Source: Hymenobacter volaticus (lineage in GTDB: Bacteria; Bacteroidota; Bacteroidia; Cytophagales; Hymenobacteraceae). Taken from it: a DNA stretch of 64,000 nt. Numbering within the stretch: the first letter of the stretch is position 1; every line of letters starts with the position of its first letter. Positions 36,938 through 46,600 of this stretch are shown here, one piece after another. The position numbers were made by a program, and so were the translations under genes. Location of the stretch: NCBI RefSeq assembly GCF_022921055.1, contig NZ_CP095061.1, forward strand, positions 4,193,501-4,257,500. The letters are read 5' to 3'. The notes beneath the pieces are model-generated. The model made no database searches, was not told the origin of the DNA, and was given only the letters and a program-made list of their open reading frames with translations.

Positions 36938-39010
36938 ATGTCGATTCATACTTCTTTTTCACCATTACGGGTGGGCCTTACGCTTGTGATTAGCTCTCTG
37001 GCGGTGCTTAGTGTAGCAGCCCCCTCAAATCCGCTAACGCCGGCGTTCAACCAACCTACTGCCTTCAGTAAGGTCACAAAAACAGATGTGCAGCAGGCTA
37101 CAGCCACCGTTATTGCGAGCACTAAGACTTCGCTAAACGTTATTTACAACGTACCGGCCAACAAGCGCACCTTCGCCAACACCATGCTGGCGCTCGACAA
37201 CCTCAACGACGACTTCGGCCGCGTGGGCGCCCCTATCAACATCCTATTCAATGCCAGTCCGGATTCGGCCATCCGCAATCAGGCTCAGAAAAGCATCGCG
37301 CAGCTCAGCAAATACGGCAATGAGTTGGAGCTAGACGAAAAGCTCTACCAAGCGGTTAAGGACTACTCGAAAACCAAGGAAGCGCAGGCCTTAACTGGTG
37401 CGCGCAAGAAATTTCTGACCGAAACGATTGAGGACTACGAGCGCAACGGCTTTGCTCTTACGCCCGAGAAGCGCAAGGAATTGCAAAAGCTAAACGACAA
37501 AATTGGGGACCTAAGTATTGCCTTTGGGGCCAACATTGCCAAAGACCAGAGTTTCCTACTGGTAAGCGAGGCCGACATGAAAGGGGTACCCGAGGATTTT
37601 AAGAAGGGACGCACCAAGGTTGGCGATGCTTACCGCATCACGGTAGATGGCCCTTCGTACAGCACATTTATGAAGTACGCCGAGTCGGAGGTGATGCGCA
37701 AGCAACTCTACACGCTGTACAACAACCGCGCTGCCGACACCAACCTGGAGGTGCTGAAACAGCTGCTGATTGAGCGTCAAAAGAAAGCGCAACTGCTCGG
37801 CTACAAAACCTACGCTGCCTACCAAACCAGCAGCCGTATGGCCAAAACGCCCGAAACGGTATGGGATTTCGAAACCAAGCTAGTAGAGCGGGTGAAGCAG
37901 AAAAGCCAGCTGGACCTAGAAGAGTTGCTGGTGGTGAAGCGTGTATACCTCAAAGACCCAAGCGTGAAGACAATTGCGCCTTGGGAAAGTAGCTTCTACA
38001 ACAACCTATTGATGAAGGACAAATACCAGCTTGATGCCGAGAAAGTAAAAGAATACTTCGAAGTCAACCATGTGGTAGATGGGTTGTTCCAGACCACGCA
38101 GCAACTATTCGGGTTGAAATTCAACGAGGTGAAAGATCCTTCAGTGTGGCACAAAGATGCGCGCATGTTTGAGGTGCAGCGCGACGGCAAGCTCATCGGT
38201 CGCTTCTACATCGACTTGTTTCCGCGCGAAAACAAATACACCCATGCCGCTTGCTTCGGTATAGAATCGGGTAAAGCCACGGCCAAGGGCTACCAGCTAC
38301 CTACGGCGGCACTGCTCTGCAATTTCAACGCGCCCACGCCCGGTAAGCCAGCCCTGATGAGCCACAGCCAAGTAGTTACGTTCTTTCATGAGTTTGGCCA
38401 CGTGATGCACAACTTGGTTACTACGGCCGAGCTATCGAGCCAGTCAGGGACTAGCGTGAAGCGTGACTTTGTGGAGGCTCCTTCACAGATTCTAGAAAAC
38501 TGGGCCTGGAATTACGACGCCCTCAAAACCTTCGCCAAGCACTACCAAACTGGCGAGGTATTGCCGAAGGCATTATACGATAAGATGTGGGCGGCTCGCA
38601 ACGTAGGCTCCGGCATCGGCGCGTCGCAGCAGATTCTGTATGGCACTCTTGACATGACTTTGCACGACAAATTTGATCCGAACGGCACCGAAACTACCAC
38701 GGAAGTGCTGAAAAAGCTGCAAAACCAACTTACTCCGTTCGCCTACCTCGACGGCACTAATATGCAGGCTGCTTTCGGCCATCTAACGGGCTATGCCGCG
38801 GGATACTACGGCTATCTATGGTCGAAGGTGTATGCCGAGGACATGTTCTCGGTATTTGAAAAGAACGGCGTAATGGACCAAAAAACCGGCCTCCGTTACC
38901 GAGACTTGATTTTGGCCAAAGGCGGCACCGACGACGAGTACCAGTTGGTGAAGAGCTTCCTCGGCCGCGAGCCAAACCAGGAAGCTTTCTTTAAATCATT
39001 GGGGTTGTAA
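36938..39010 (+). CDS. M3 family oligopeptidase (thimet/Dcp-like)
   Basis: 690 residues with an N-terminal signal-like segment (RVGLTLVISSLAVLSVAAPS). The zinc site HEFGHVMH is at residues 484-491, and the glutamate ligand falls in FVEAPSQILENWAWN. Other M3 landmarks are YKTYAAYQTSSRMAKTPETV and CNFNAPTPGKPALMSHSQV. The C-terminal block is FGHLTGYAAGYYGYLWSKVY, containing the Tyr/His pattern that binds substrate. The closest types are peptidyl-dipeptidase Dcp and mammalian-thimet-like peptidases, which cut short peptides; the export signal suggests a periplasmic role. It is a single-gene unit with a terminator at 39058. Confidence 0.92.
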   Translation: MSIHTSFSPLRVGLTLVISSLAVLSVAAPSNPLTPAFNQPTAFSKVTKTDVQQATATVIASTKTSLNVIYNVPANKRTFANTMLALDNLNDDFGRVGAPINILFNASPDSAIRNQAQKSIAQLSKYGNELELDEKLYQAVKDYSKTKEAQALTGARKKFLTETIEDYERNGFALTPEKRKELQKLNDKIGDLSIAFGANIAKDQSFLLVSEADMKGVPEDFKKGRTKVGDAYRITVDGPSYSTFMKYAESEVMRKQLYTLYNNRAADTNLEVLKQLLIERQKKAQLLGYKTYAAYQTSSRMAKTPETVWDFETKLVERVKQKSQLDLEELLVVKRVYLKDPSVKTIAPWESSFYNNLLMKDKYQLDAEKVKEYFEVNHVVDGLFQTTQQLFGLKFNEVKDPSVWHKDARMFEVQRDGKLIGRFYIDLFPRENKYTHAACFGIESGKATAKGYQLPTAALLCNFNAPTPGKPALMSHSQVVTFFHEFGHVMHNLVTTAELSSQSGTSVKRDFVEAPSQILENWAWNYDALKTFAKHYQTGEVLPKALYDKMWAARNVGSGIGASQQILYGTLDMTLHDKFDPNGTETTTEVLKKLQNQLTPFAYLDGTNMQAAFGHLTGYAAGYYGYLWSKVYAEDMFSVFEKNGVMDQKTGLRYRDLILAKGGTDDEYQLVKSFLGREPNQEAFFKSLGL

Positions 39011-39057
39011 TCAGTTACTAGTCGACGGCCTTTTATACAAAGAAGAACTACCTGAAA

Positions 39058-39100
39058 AAGTAAAACGGCTTGCAGCAGATGCTACAAGCCGTTTTACTTT
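39058..39100. terminator. Bidirectional terminator after the M3 peptidase
   Basis: 16-base perfect arms AAAGTAAAACGGCTTG and its complement at 39085-39100, between convergent genes. Confidence 0.88.
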
Positions 39101-39132
39101 CAATCTAATGCCATAAACTGGCAACCTAAAAC

Positions 39133-39555
39133 CTAGCAATACTCTTCAAAAGCGCCTTGCAGATTGTTGACGATGCGCATCATGTCGTTGCCTTCGATGT
39201 GGTAACGCTCAATCATGTGCACCAACTCGCCATCCTTGAACAGGGCAATAGCCGGGCTGCTGGGAGGATAAGGCAATAGATGCTCGCGCACTTTTGCCAC
39301 GGCTTCGGTCTCCATGCCGGCAAATACCGTCACAAGTTTGTTTGGCTTCTTTTCGGAGCTAGCAACAGCCATTTTGAGGGCAGGGCGGGCTTTGCCAGCA
39401 GCACAGCCACATACCGAGTTAACGACAACCAGTACGGTTCCGCTTTGCTCGTTGAGGACGGTGTCCACTTCTTCAGGGGTCATGAGTTGCTCGAAACCGG
39501 CCTCCACGAGGTCCTGACGAATCGGTGCTACCATGTATTCGGGGTACGTAGCCAT
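39133..39555 (-). CDS. Bacilliredoxin (BrxA/BrxB, YphP family)
   Basis: 140 residues with a thioredoxin-like fold. The start is MATYPEYMVAPIRQDLVEAG, and the active-site motif VNSVCGCAAGKARPAL has the family's Cys-Gly-Cys in place of CxxC. The tail is NMLMRIV-like (EGNDMMRIVNNLQGAFEEYC) and ends in an extra cysteine. In Bacillus these proteins remove bacillithiol from oxidised proteins. Bacteroidota such as Hymenobacter relatives are reported to encode bacillithiol enzymes, but none is in this window, so use of bacillithiol is inferred. Single gene, convergent with the peptidase. Confidence 0.92.
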   Translation of the reverse strand: MATYPEYMVAPIRQDLVEAGFEQLMTPEEVDTVLNEQSGTVLVVVNSVCGCAAGKARPALKMAVASSEKKPNKLVTVFAGMETEAVAKVREHLLPYPPSSPAIALFKDGELVHMIERYHIEGNDMMRIVNNLQGAFEEYC

Positions 39556-39864
39556 AGGTAAAAGCTAGGCGTTGGGGTGAGAGGTGAAAAAACAACGAGC
39601 CACAGTAGGTCGTTGGTGCTGCAAAAATACGCAAACATCAGCGGCTTGTAGGAAGTTTGATTTATAGCCGTTCTTCTGTTGGAAAGCTTGGCCATGTGCG
39701 TTCCGACGTACTCAGGAATGCCCGACAAAGCGCTAAGTTCAACGCCGCTTTTAATGATGCTGCAGTAACTGCCTCATGCTTTCACAACCTAGAGGCTACA
39801 ATCCTTCGTAATCTCAGCAACACATTTACTACTGTAGAGTATATATTTTGCTTTGTTTACACCT
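39556..39864. other. Divergent intergenic region
   Basis: 309 bases between the bacilliredoxin and the small protein at 39865. The 74-codon frame at 39657-39878 has unconvincing composition and overlaps the next start. TATATTTTG at about 39841 resembles a -7 region but not exactly. Nothing else seen. Confidence 0.4.
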
Positions 39865-40158
39865 ATGACCTACGCTGAATTCAACGCCTCCCTCACGCAA
39901 CAAACGCCACCCGCTGGCTTGTCGTCACTGTTGCAAGCGCTGTGGTATGCTGGCCGCGACGAATGGTCTAATGCCCATGACATAGCGCAGGAACACGAAG
40001 GCGAATCACTCTATGATTGGCTGCATGCCTTGTTGCACCGCCAGGAGGGCGACGCCAGCAATGCGGCCTATTGGTATCGTCGCGCTGGCCGCCCAGTCTT
40101 CCACGGCACAATTCGACATGAGTGGGAAACGTTGGCTCGTACGCAGCTTCCAGCTTAA
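39865..40158 (+). CDS. Small conserved helical protein of unknown function
   Basis: 97 residues from ATG 39865 (MTYAEFNASLTQQTPPAGLS). It has no signal peptide or membrane helix. The centre (SLLQALWYAGRDEWSNAHDI, then YDWLHALLHRQEGDASNAAY and WYRRAGRP) matches, from memory, a small family found in many Proteobacteria and Bacteroidota. That family shows the WxxAH and LHRxEGDxxNAxYWYxRAG pattern, a single helical repeat resembling a TPR or Sel1 unit. No activity is known to me. The conserved Trp, His and Arg residues suggest a binding surface. It stands alone, with 126 bases to the TPR gene. Confidence 0.75.
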   Translation: MTYAEFNASLTQQTPPAGLSSLLQALWYAGRDEWSNAHDIAQEHEGESLYDWLHALLHRQEGDASNAAYWYRRAGRPVFHGTIRHEWETLARTQLPA

Positions 40159-40284
40159 CTAATTCCTGAAGGCTACTACTTGATCTAAGTAAAATTATAG
40201 TAGTCAATAAATTATCAAGGCTTTTAATCGTGTTTGCGCAATAAAAATTATATTTATCCAGTCAAAGCAAATTGCCTGGATGTG

Positions 40285-41352
40285 ATGCGGAAATTTTTAC
40301 TCTTAACGGCTACTCTTGGTCTTACTAGCCTCGCGACGCAGGCACAAGTAGATTCGGTACGGGCCTCTACTCTGCCGCCCGCCCAACAAGCGGAGAAGCT
40401 GTACAACAGCGGCGTGGTGAAATTTAACCAGAAAAGCTACCGCGCGGCACTGCAGGACTTCGACCGAGCCCTAGCGCTACGCCCTGATTTTGCCAAGGCT
40501 TTCTACAACCGCGCCACCACGCGCTACGAGTTGAAAGATTACCAGCCGGCTGTTCAGGATTACGACGAGGCCCTGAAGCTTGAGCCTACAAGTGGCACTG
40601 CCTACTTCGGGCGGGCGCAGGCCCGTGAGGCTCTAAAGCAAGCCGCAGAAGCAGAACAGGACTACACGAAAGCTGTAGAAGCTAACGCGGCCTACGCGCC
40701 TGCTTGGTACTACCGGGGCGCACTGCGATTCGAAAAAGCTGATTATGCTGCTGCTAAGGCTGATTTCGACCAAGCTATCAAGGCTGACCCAAACTACGCT
40801 TATGCCTGGCACGATCGGGGTAGCGCCCAGCGCCAACTCAACAATTACTCCGCGGCCATTCAGGATTACACCAAAGCGCTAAGCCTACAACCCGAGTTGC
40901 TGCCGGCCTTGCTGAACCGCGCTGGCACCAAACGCAGAGCTGGCGACCTAAAAGGCGCCCTGCAAGACTACGGCGACTATCTTCAGAAAAAGCAGGATAA
41001 CCCGACGGCCTACACCAACCGCGGTGCCACGCGCTACGAGTCGGGCGACTATAAAGGAGCCGCCGAGGACTTCGGTCGCGCTGTGGCTCTTGATGCTACC
41101 TACGCTTTTGCCTGGAACAACCGCGCCGCTTCTTACCTCAAACTCGAAGATTACAAGAAAGCGGAAGCCGACGCCAGCAAAGCTATTGCCCTCAATCCGC
41201 AGTATGCCGAAGCGTATCTGAACCGTGGCCACGCCCGTGAAATGCTTCGCAACACGGAAGGTGCTTGTCAGGATTGGCGCAAAGCAGCCGAGCTAGGCTT
41301 GGAGGTGGGTACCAACTACGCCGCCAACTCCGGCTGCGGCGAGAGCAACTAA
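40285..41352 (+). CDS. Exported tetratricopeptide-repeat protein
   Basis: 355 residues from ATG 40285; the frame is open further upstream but the signal peptide starts here (MRKFLLLTATLGLTSLATQA, cut before QVDS). About nine TPR units follow from residue 40: YNSGVVKFNQKSYRAALQDF, YNRATTRYELKDYQPAVQDY, YYRGALRFEKADYAAAKADF and so on, each with the aromatic and Ala pattern of TPRs. TPR arrays of this kind bind partner proteins in the periplasm. The PorE-like gene follows after 107 bases on the same strand, so a shared cell-envelope role is possible but not shown. Confidence 0.88.
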   Translation: MRKFLLLTATLGLTSLATQAQVDSVRASTLPPAQQAEKLYNSGVVKFNQKSYRAALQDFDRALALRPDFAKAFYNRATTRYELKDYQPAVQDYDEALKLEPTSGTAYFGRAQAREALKQAAEAEQDYTKAVEANAAYAPAWYYRGALRFEKADYAAAKADFDQAIKADPNYAYAWHDRGSAQRQLNNYSAAIQDYTKALSLQPELLPALLNRAGTKRRAGDLKGALQDYGDYLQKKQDNPTAYTNRGATRYESGDYKGAAEDFGRAVALDATYAFAWNNRAASYLKLEDYKKAEADASKAIALNPQYAEAYLNRGHAREMLRNTEGACQDWRKAAELGLEVGTNYAANSGCGESN

Positions 41353-41459
41353 AGAGTAATTGAGTAGCAGAACAACCAAGTAAAACAACTCTGCGACTTC
41401 TGCGGGAGCCTCCACTAGCCCGACCAGCCCGCATAATCCTGCGCTTTACCTGCGAAAAA

Positions 41460-43493
41460 ATGCACAAGTATCTATTAGCCTTTTTGTTGTTTTCCACTGC
41501 CGCGCACGCCCAAAGCGTAGAATTCAGCAAAGAGAGATTCGGTAGCAATAAAGACGGCTTGAAAGCTGCTCTGAAGGAAATTAAGTCGGGGGATGAATGG
41601 TACCTCTCGGACCCGCCGCGTTATGAGCAGGCTCTCCCGCACTACCTTGAAGCGCAGAAGCTTAATTCTGAAAACGCGGAGCTCAACCTCAAAATCGGAG
41701 ACTGTTATCTGCATTCTGGTTTCAAGCCTCGCGCCCTGAGCTTTCTGCAAAAAGCGTATCAACTCAATTCGGGAGTTGATCCTCGCATTCATTATTTGCT
41801 GGGCCGCGGCTTGCACCTGAATGGCAAGTGGAAAGAGGCCATTGCTGAATACAAGCAAGCCACGCCTGCTACTGGCACCAAAAACACAGCGCCGTTCACG
41901 CAGGATATTCAAAAGAAAATTCAGGAGTGTGAAAGCGGCCGAAAACTGGCGGAAAAGCCCGTACGTGTGTTTATCGACAATGCGGGCCCCGGCGTTAACT
42001 CGCCTTATCCTGATTACGGTCCGGTTATCTCCGCCGATGAATCGGTGATACTGTTCACCTCGCGGCGGCAAGGCTCAACGGGAGGTGAAAAAGACCCGGA
42101 GTCGGGTGGTTTTTTCGAGGACGTGTACCAGAGCAACCGCGAAGGCGATACTTGGGGTACTGCTCGTAACCTAGGAGAAACGGTAAACTCTGCCGGCCAC
42201 GATGCTACCGTAGGCCTTTCTCCTGATGCACAACGGATGCTGGTGTACGTGGAAGACAACGGTGGCGACCTGAACGAAGCCAACTTACGCGGGGCCACTT
42301 GGGCCAAACCACAGCGCTTAGGCAACCGCATCAACAGCAAAGCACACGAATCGTCGGCGGCTTATTCGCCCGATGGCAAGAGTTTGCTGCTCGTGTCTGA
42401 TAAACCCGGCGGCTTAGGCGGGCGCGACATTTACAAGGTTGAAATAGATGGCCGCGGCCAAGCCGTGAACCTAGGACCAACTATTAATACGCCGTATGGC
42501 GAGGAAGGAGTGTTTCTCCATCCCGACGGCAAGACAATGTACTTTTCTTCGGAAGGACACAACTCCATGGGTGGCTACGATATCTTCAAGTCCACTTTTC
42601 AGAATGGCAAGTGGAGTGCCCCTGAGAACCTGGGCTGGCCCATTAACACCCCCGACGACGACGTATTCTTTGTTATTTCAGCTTCGGGCCGGCACGGCTA
42701 CTATTCATCGTTCCGCGACGACGGCTTAGGCTCGAAAGACATCTATCAGATTACGTTTCTTGGGCCCGAGAAACCGCCAGTACTTAGCCAGGAAGACCAG
42801 TTACTAGCTTCTCGGGCATTGCCAGTGAAAGAAACACTGCTAGCCCCACCCGTACCCGTTGCCACAGCGCAGGTAACCATTCTGAAAGGCACTGTGACCG
42901 ACGACGCTACCAAGCAACCCCTGGAAGCTACCATCGACGTAATAGACAATTCTCTAAATCAAACAATTGCCTCATTCCGGTCGAATGCTCAATCGGGGCG
43001 CTACTTGGTATCGTTGCCCTCGGGTGTGAACTATGGCATTGTGGTGAAGCAGGAAGGCTACCTCTTCCACTCCGAAAACTTTGATTTGCCGGCAGGTGCC
43101 GCATATTCGGAGGTAGTGAAAGATATTCCGCTCAAAAAGTTGGATGTGGGCGTGAAAGTTGTGCTCAACAACATCTTCTTTGACTTCGACAAAGCTACCC
43201 TGCGCAAAGAAAGTACGGGTGAACTGGTTCGGCTACAAACTTTGCTTGCGGAAACTCCTGCTCTACGCCTAGAAATATCCGGCCACACCGACAATGTGGG
43301 TAATGCTAGCTACAACAAGGACTTGAGTCAGCGCCGCGCCAAATCAGTGGTCGACTATTTGGTTGGGAAAGGAATTAGCAAAGACCGGCTCACATTTGCT
43401 GGTTACGGCGACACGCAGCCGGTTGCACCTAATACGACTAAAGCTAATCGTCAGCAAAACCGCCGAACCGAATTCAAAGTGACAGGCAAGTAG
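41460..43493 (+). CDS. OmpA family protein with TPR, PD40 propeller and CRD (PorE-like)
   Basis: 677 residues. The signal peptide is MHKYLLAFLLFSTAAHAQ. TPR helices lie at about 45-140 (YLEAQKLNSENAELNLKIGD) and PD40 blades at about 175-445 (YSPDGKSLLLVSDKPGGLGG, FLHPDGKTMYFSSEGHNSMG). A carboxypeptidase-regulatory-like domain is near 475-550 (ILKGTVTDDATKQPLEATID). A C-terminal OmpA peptidoglycan-binding domain (FFDFDKATLRKES, ISGHTDNVGNASYNKDLSQR) ends the protein. This order is the same as PorE, a type IX secretion component of Porphyromonas gingivalis that links the machine to peptidoglycan. Bacteroidota have many paralogues of this build, so I do not assign the name. No lipobox is seen. 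Confidence 0.9.
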   Translation: MHKYLLAFLLFSTAAHAQSVEFSKERFGSNKDGLKAALKEIKSGDEWYLSDPPRYEQALPHYLEAQKLNSENAELNLKIGDCYLHSGFKPRALSFLQKAYQLNSGVDPRIHYLLGRGLHLNGKWKEAIAEYKQATPATGTKNTAPFTQDIQKKIQECESGRKLAEKPVRVFIDNAGPGVNSPYPDYGPVISADESVILFTSRRQGSTGGEKDPESGGFFEDVYQSNREGDTWGTARNLGETVNSAGHDATVGLSPDAQRMLVYVEDNGGDLNEANLRGATWAKPQRLGNRINSKAHESSAAYSPDGKSLLLVSDKPGGLGGRDIYKVEIDGRGQAVNLGPTINTPYGEEGVFLHPDGKTMYFSSEGHNSMGGYDIFKSTFQNGKWSAPENLGWPINTPDDDVFFVISASGRHGYYSSFRDDGLGSKDIYQITFLGPEKPPVLSQEDQLLASRALPVKETLLAPPVPVATAQVTILKGTVTDDATKQPLEATIDVIDNSLNQTIASFRSNAQSGRYLVSLPSGVNYGIVVKQEGYLFHSENFDLPAGAAYSEVVKDIPLKKLDVGVKVVLNNIFFDFDKATLRKESTGELVRLQTLLAETPALRLEISGHTDNVGNASYNKDLSQRRAKSVVDYLVGKGISKDRLTFAGYGDTQPVAPNTTKANRQQNRRTEFKVTGK

Positions 43494-43617
43494 TCGTCAG
43501 GCAGTAGCGGCAGTTCAACGAGGTTTTAACTACGTTGCAGGAGTAGCGCGTTTATTCTTTTAGGTAGCCTCCTAACTTGCTTTGACTGATGGGGAACGGT
43601 AGTGTCCTCTCCGCTAC

Positions 43618-46600
43618 ATGATTGTCTTGTTATTACGCCGTCTGCTTTTGTTGCTCCTGCTGTTCGTCAGTGTTCAGGCATCAGCGCAATCTAGTTCGGT
43701 CCCACGTTATTTTCTTCGGCAGTTTGGTGCTGCTGACGGCCTGCCCCAACCATTCATCTATGCTCTGGCGCAGGACCATGCCGGCTACCTCTGGATTGGT
43801 ACGGCAGAGGGCCTAGTTCGGTACGACGGAACAGAATTCGTTGCCTTTACCACTAAAGATGGTCTGGCCGAAGATTTCGTGACGACGCTTTACGTGCAGC
43901 CACGCACCGGCCAGTTGTGGGTGGGTCACTACCAAGGCGGCGTATCGCGCTGGGAGGGCCAACGCTTCCAGCGCGTAACGAATGCCGCCTCTCGTCCGCC
44001 TGGCTTCCGTGCCGTGCCGGGCATTGCGCCCGCAGATACCACCTATGCCGGTGCTGAATTGTCGGCAGCTTCGGTGACTGCGGCGCGGCGCTTTGCTACG
44101 CTGCATCAGGTGTTGCCGCCAGGCACTGTTGCACAGTGCGTATTGGCTGACCGGGAGCATAATGTGTGGATAGGCACGGCCGGACAGGGGTTGTGGCGCT
44201 GGTCGGATCGGCATATCACCTTCTATCCCTCACCCAACGAAACAAAGGCTGCAATGGGTAGCGCGTTGTTTAGCCAAGGCAGAGCCGGGGGTATTCAGAA
44301 TACAGGCAAGTTTTTTCTGTTGAATTCCGCCCACAATCGTACTTCACCCCTTATTACTTTTCCAGAGAAGCTGCTGCCGTACCCACCAAGCGTGGTGTTT
44401 TACACACCTGATGAACGCTCACGTCCGAGCTTCGATGGGAGTTATCCGGTTCCTGTTCCGAAAGCCTTGTGGGCTGGCACGAAAGGACACGGGCTATGGC
44501 AGATGCCCATTCCAGCGCGCCGTTCTAGTATGCAACTAGTCCGGCGCCTGCCTGCTACGCTCTCTGTTACGGCCCTCACCCAGCACCGCAACGGCGACAT
44601 ATGGATAGGTACATCCCTGGACGGCGTCTACCGCCTACCGGCCGACTCAACCCAGGCTGCCGAGCACTTCACCACCGCTAACGGCTTGCTGCACAATACC
44701 ATATATGCCCTTACCACCGATTCCACTGGTGGCGTCTGGATTGGTACCCACGACACCGGATTGGCCGTATGGCAGCACGGTGCCTTCCGCTACTTTCGCT
44801 TTCCAAGCGGTGGCCTCGATGTGTCGGCCCTGCTCACCGACGACGCGGGACGGGTCTGGATAGGCACGGAAGGGAATGGGGTATTCTGCTACGAAAAATC
44901 GGTCCTTCAGACCTATGGCCCGGCCAGCGGATTGGTTTCGCCTTACTGCTACGCCTTGCTGCCGGTGCGCTGGTGGAGCAGCTACCACGGTGGCTACCTC
45001 CACGATTTCCGCCACGAGCAATTATTGGTTGTACACCGCAATAGCATCAGCTTCGCCGACACTACCCTGCGTCGCTTTGCGCCGGCCGCATTACCAGGCA
45101 ATCCGTTGATACAGGATTTACTGCCCCAGGCTGCCGTAGCCTGGAACGACTACTGCGTGTGGCTTCGCACGCGTACTGGCCTGATTTGCTTGCGTACTAA
45201 CGCCCCAAACTTATTGCCTGGTGCTAGCAAGCCAACCCCCACACTACTCACCAGCGAAGTAGATGGGGCTGCTGCGTCACCATATCAACTAAAGGAGCTG
45301 TCACCCACGCAGCATCAAGTCAATTTCACATTCAGAGGCGTGAGTTTGCTACCCGGCCAAGCCGGGCTGCAATATCAATACCGTTTGCTAGGCTATCAGG
45401 ATCGATGGAGCCGGCCTACAGTGGTGGGGGAAGCGCAATTTCCGCGGCTTGGGGCAGGCAGCTATACTTTTGAAGTGCGTGCCCGATTAGGTGAGCAAGG
45501 CAGATGGTCGAAGCCCGTAGCTACTTCGTTTGGTGTTGCCACCCCATTTTGGCAGACGTGGTGGTTTGCAGTAGTTAGCCTGCTACTAGCAGGAGCCGGA
45601 ATTTTTGCTTTCATCCGAACCCGGGAGGCGACATTGCGTCGGCAGAAGTTTCAACTGGAAACTACAGTGCGCGAACGGACGCAGGAATTACGCCAGCAGA
45701 AGGCGCACATCGAGGATATGAATGCCGAGTTGGTAGTGGCACGCGACATAGCCGAAGCATCGCGCCGAGCAAAAGCGCAGTTCTTGGCCAATATGAGCCA
45801 CGAGATCAGAACACCGATGAATGCCGTCATCGGCCTGACGCATCTACTACGCCAGACACCCGTCAGTTCGGAACAAAACGAGTACTTGGAAGCTGTGCAG
45901 TCGTCATCGCAGAACTTGTTGGTTATCATCAATGATATTCTCGATAGCTCTAAGATTGAAGCCGGCAAGCTGAGTTTGGAGCACACTGCCTTCCGCCTGC
46001 CCGAACTGCTGCGGCGCGTAGCCAGCATGTTCCAATTTGCTACGGAATCCAAGCACTTGTATTTTAAACTGGAAATAGAGCCTGCTGTACCAGCCGCTGT
46101 GTTGGGCGACCCGGTCCGGCTGAATCAGGTGCTCGTTAATTTGGTCGGAAATGCCATAAAGTTCACTACGACGGGCGGCGTAACAGTGCGCGTATATCCG
46201 ACTACCGATGCAGCTACAAACCAGCAGGTGGTACGCTTTGTGGTGCAGGATACCGGCATTGGCATTCCTGCCAATAAGTTGGAGGCCATTTTCGAAGACT
46301 TCTCGCAGGCCAATACCAGTACCACGCGGCAATTTGGCGGTACAGGTCTAGGCCTAAGCATTGCCCGCAATTTGGTGGAACTACACGGCGGCAAGCTGTG
46401 GGTGGAAAGTGAAGAAGGGCATGGCTCTGCGTTTTCCTTTGAGATTCCCTATCTCGCCGCCGACCCTGCCGAAGTACCAGCGGAGGCAACATTGGCAGTC
46501 GGCCGCTTCGAACCCACACTACGGGTGCTGGTAGCCGAAGACAATGACCTTAACCAGCTTGTAGCCCGCAAAACACTGGAAGCCTGGAATGTGCAAGTCA

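Noticed and set aside
39657-39878. Possible small gene in the bacilliredoxin upstream gap
   Set aside because: Poor composition, TTG-type start, and it runs into the start of the 39865 gene.
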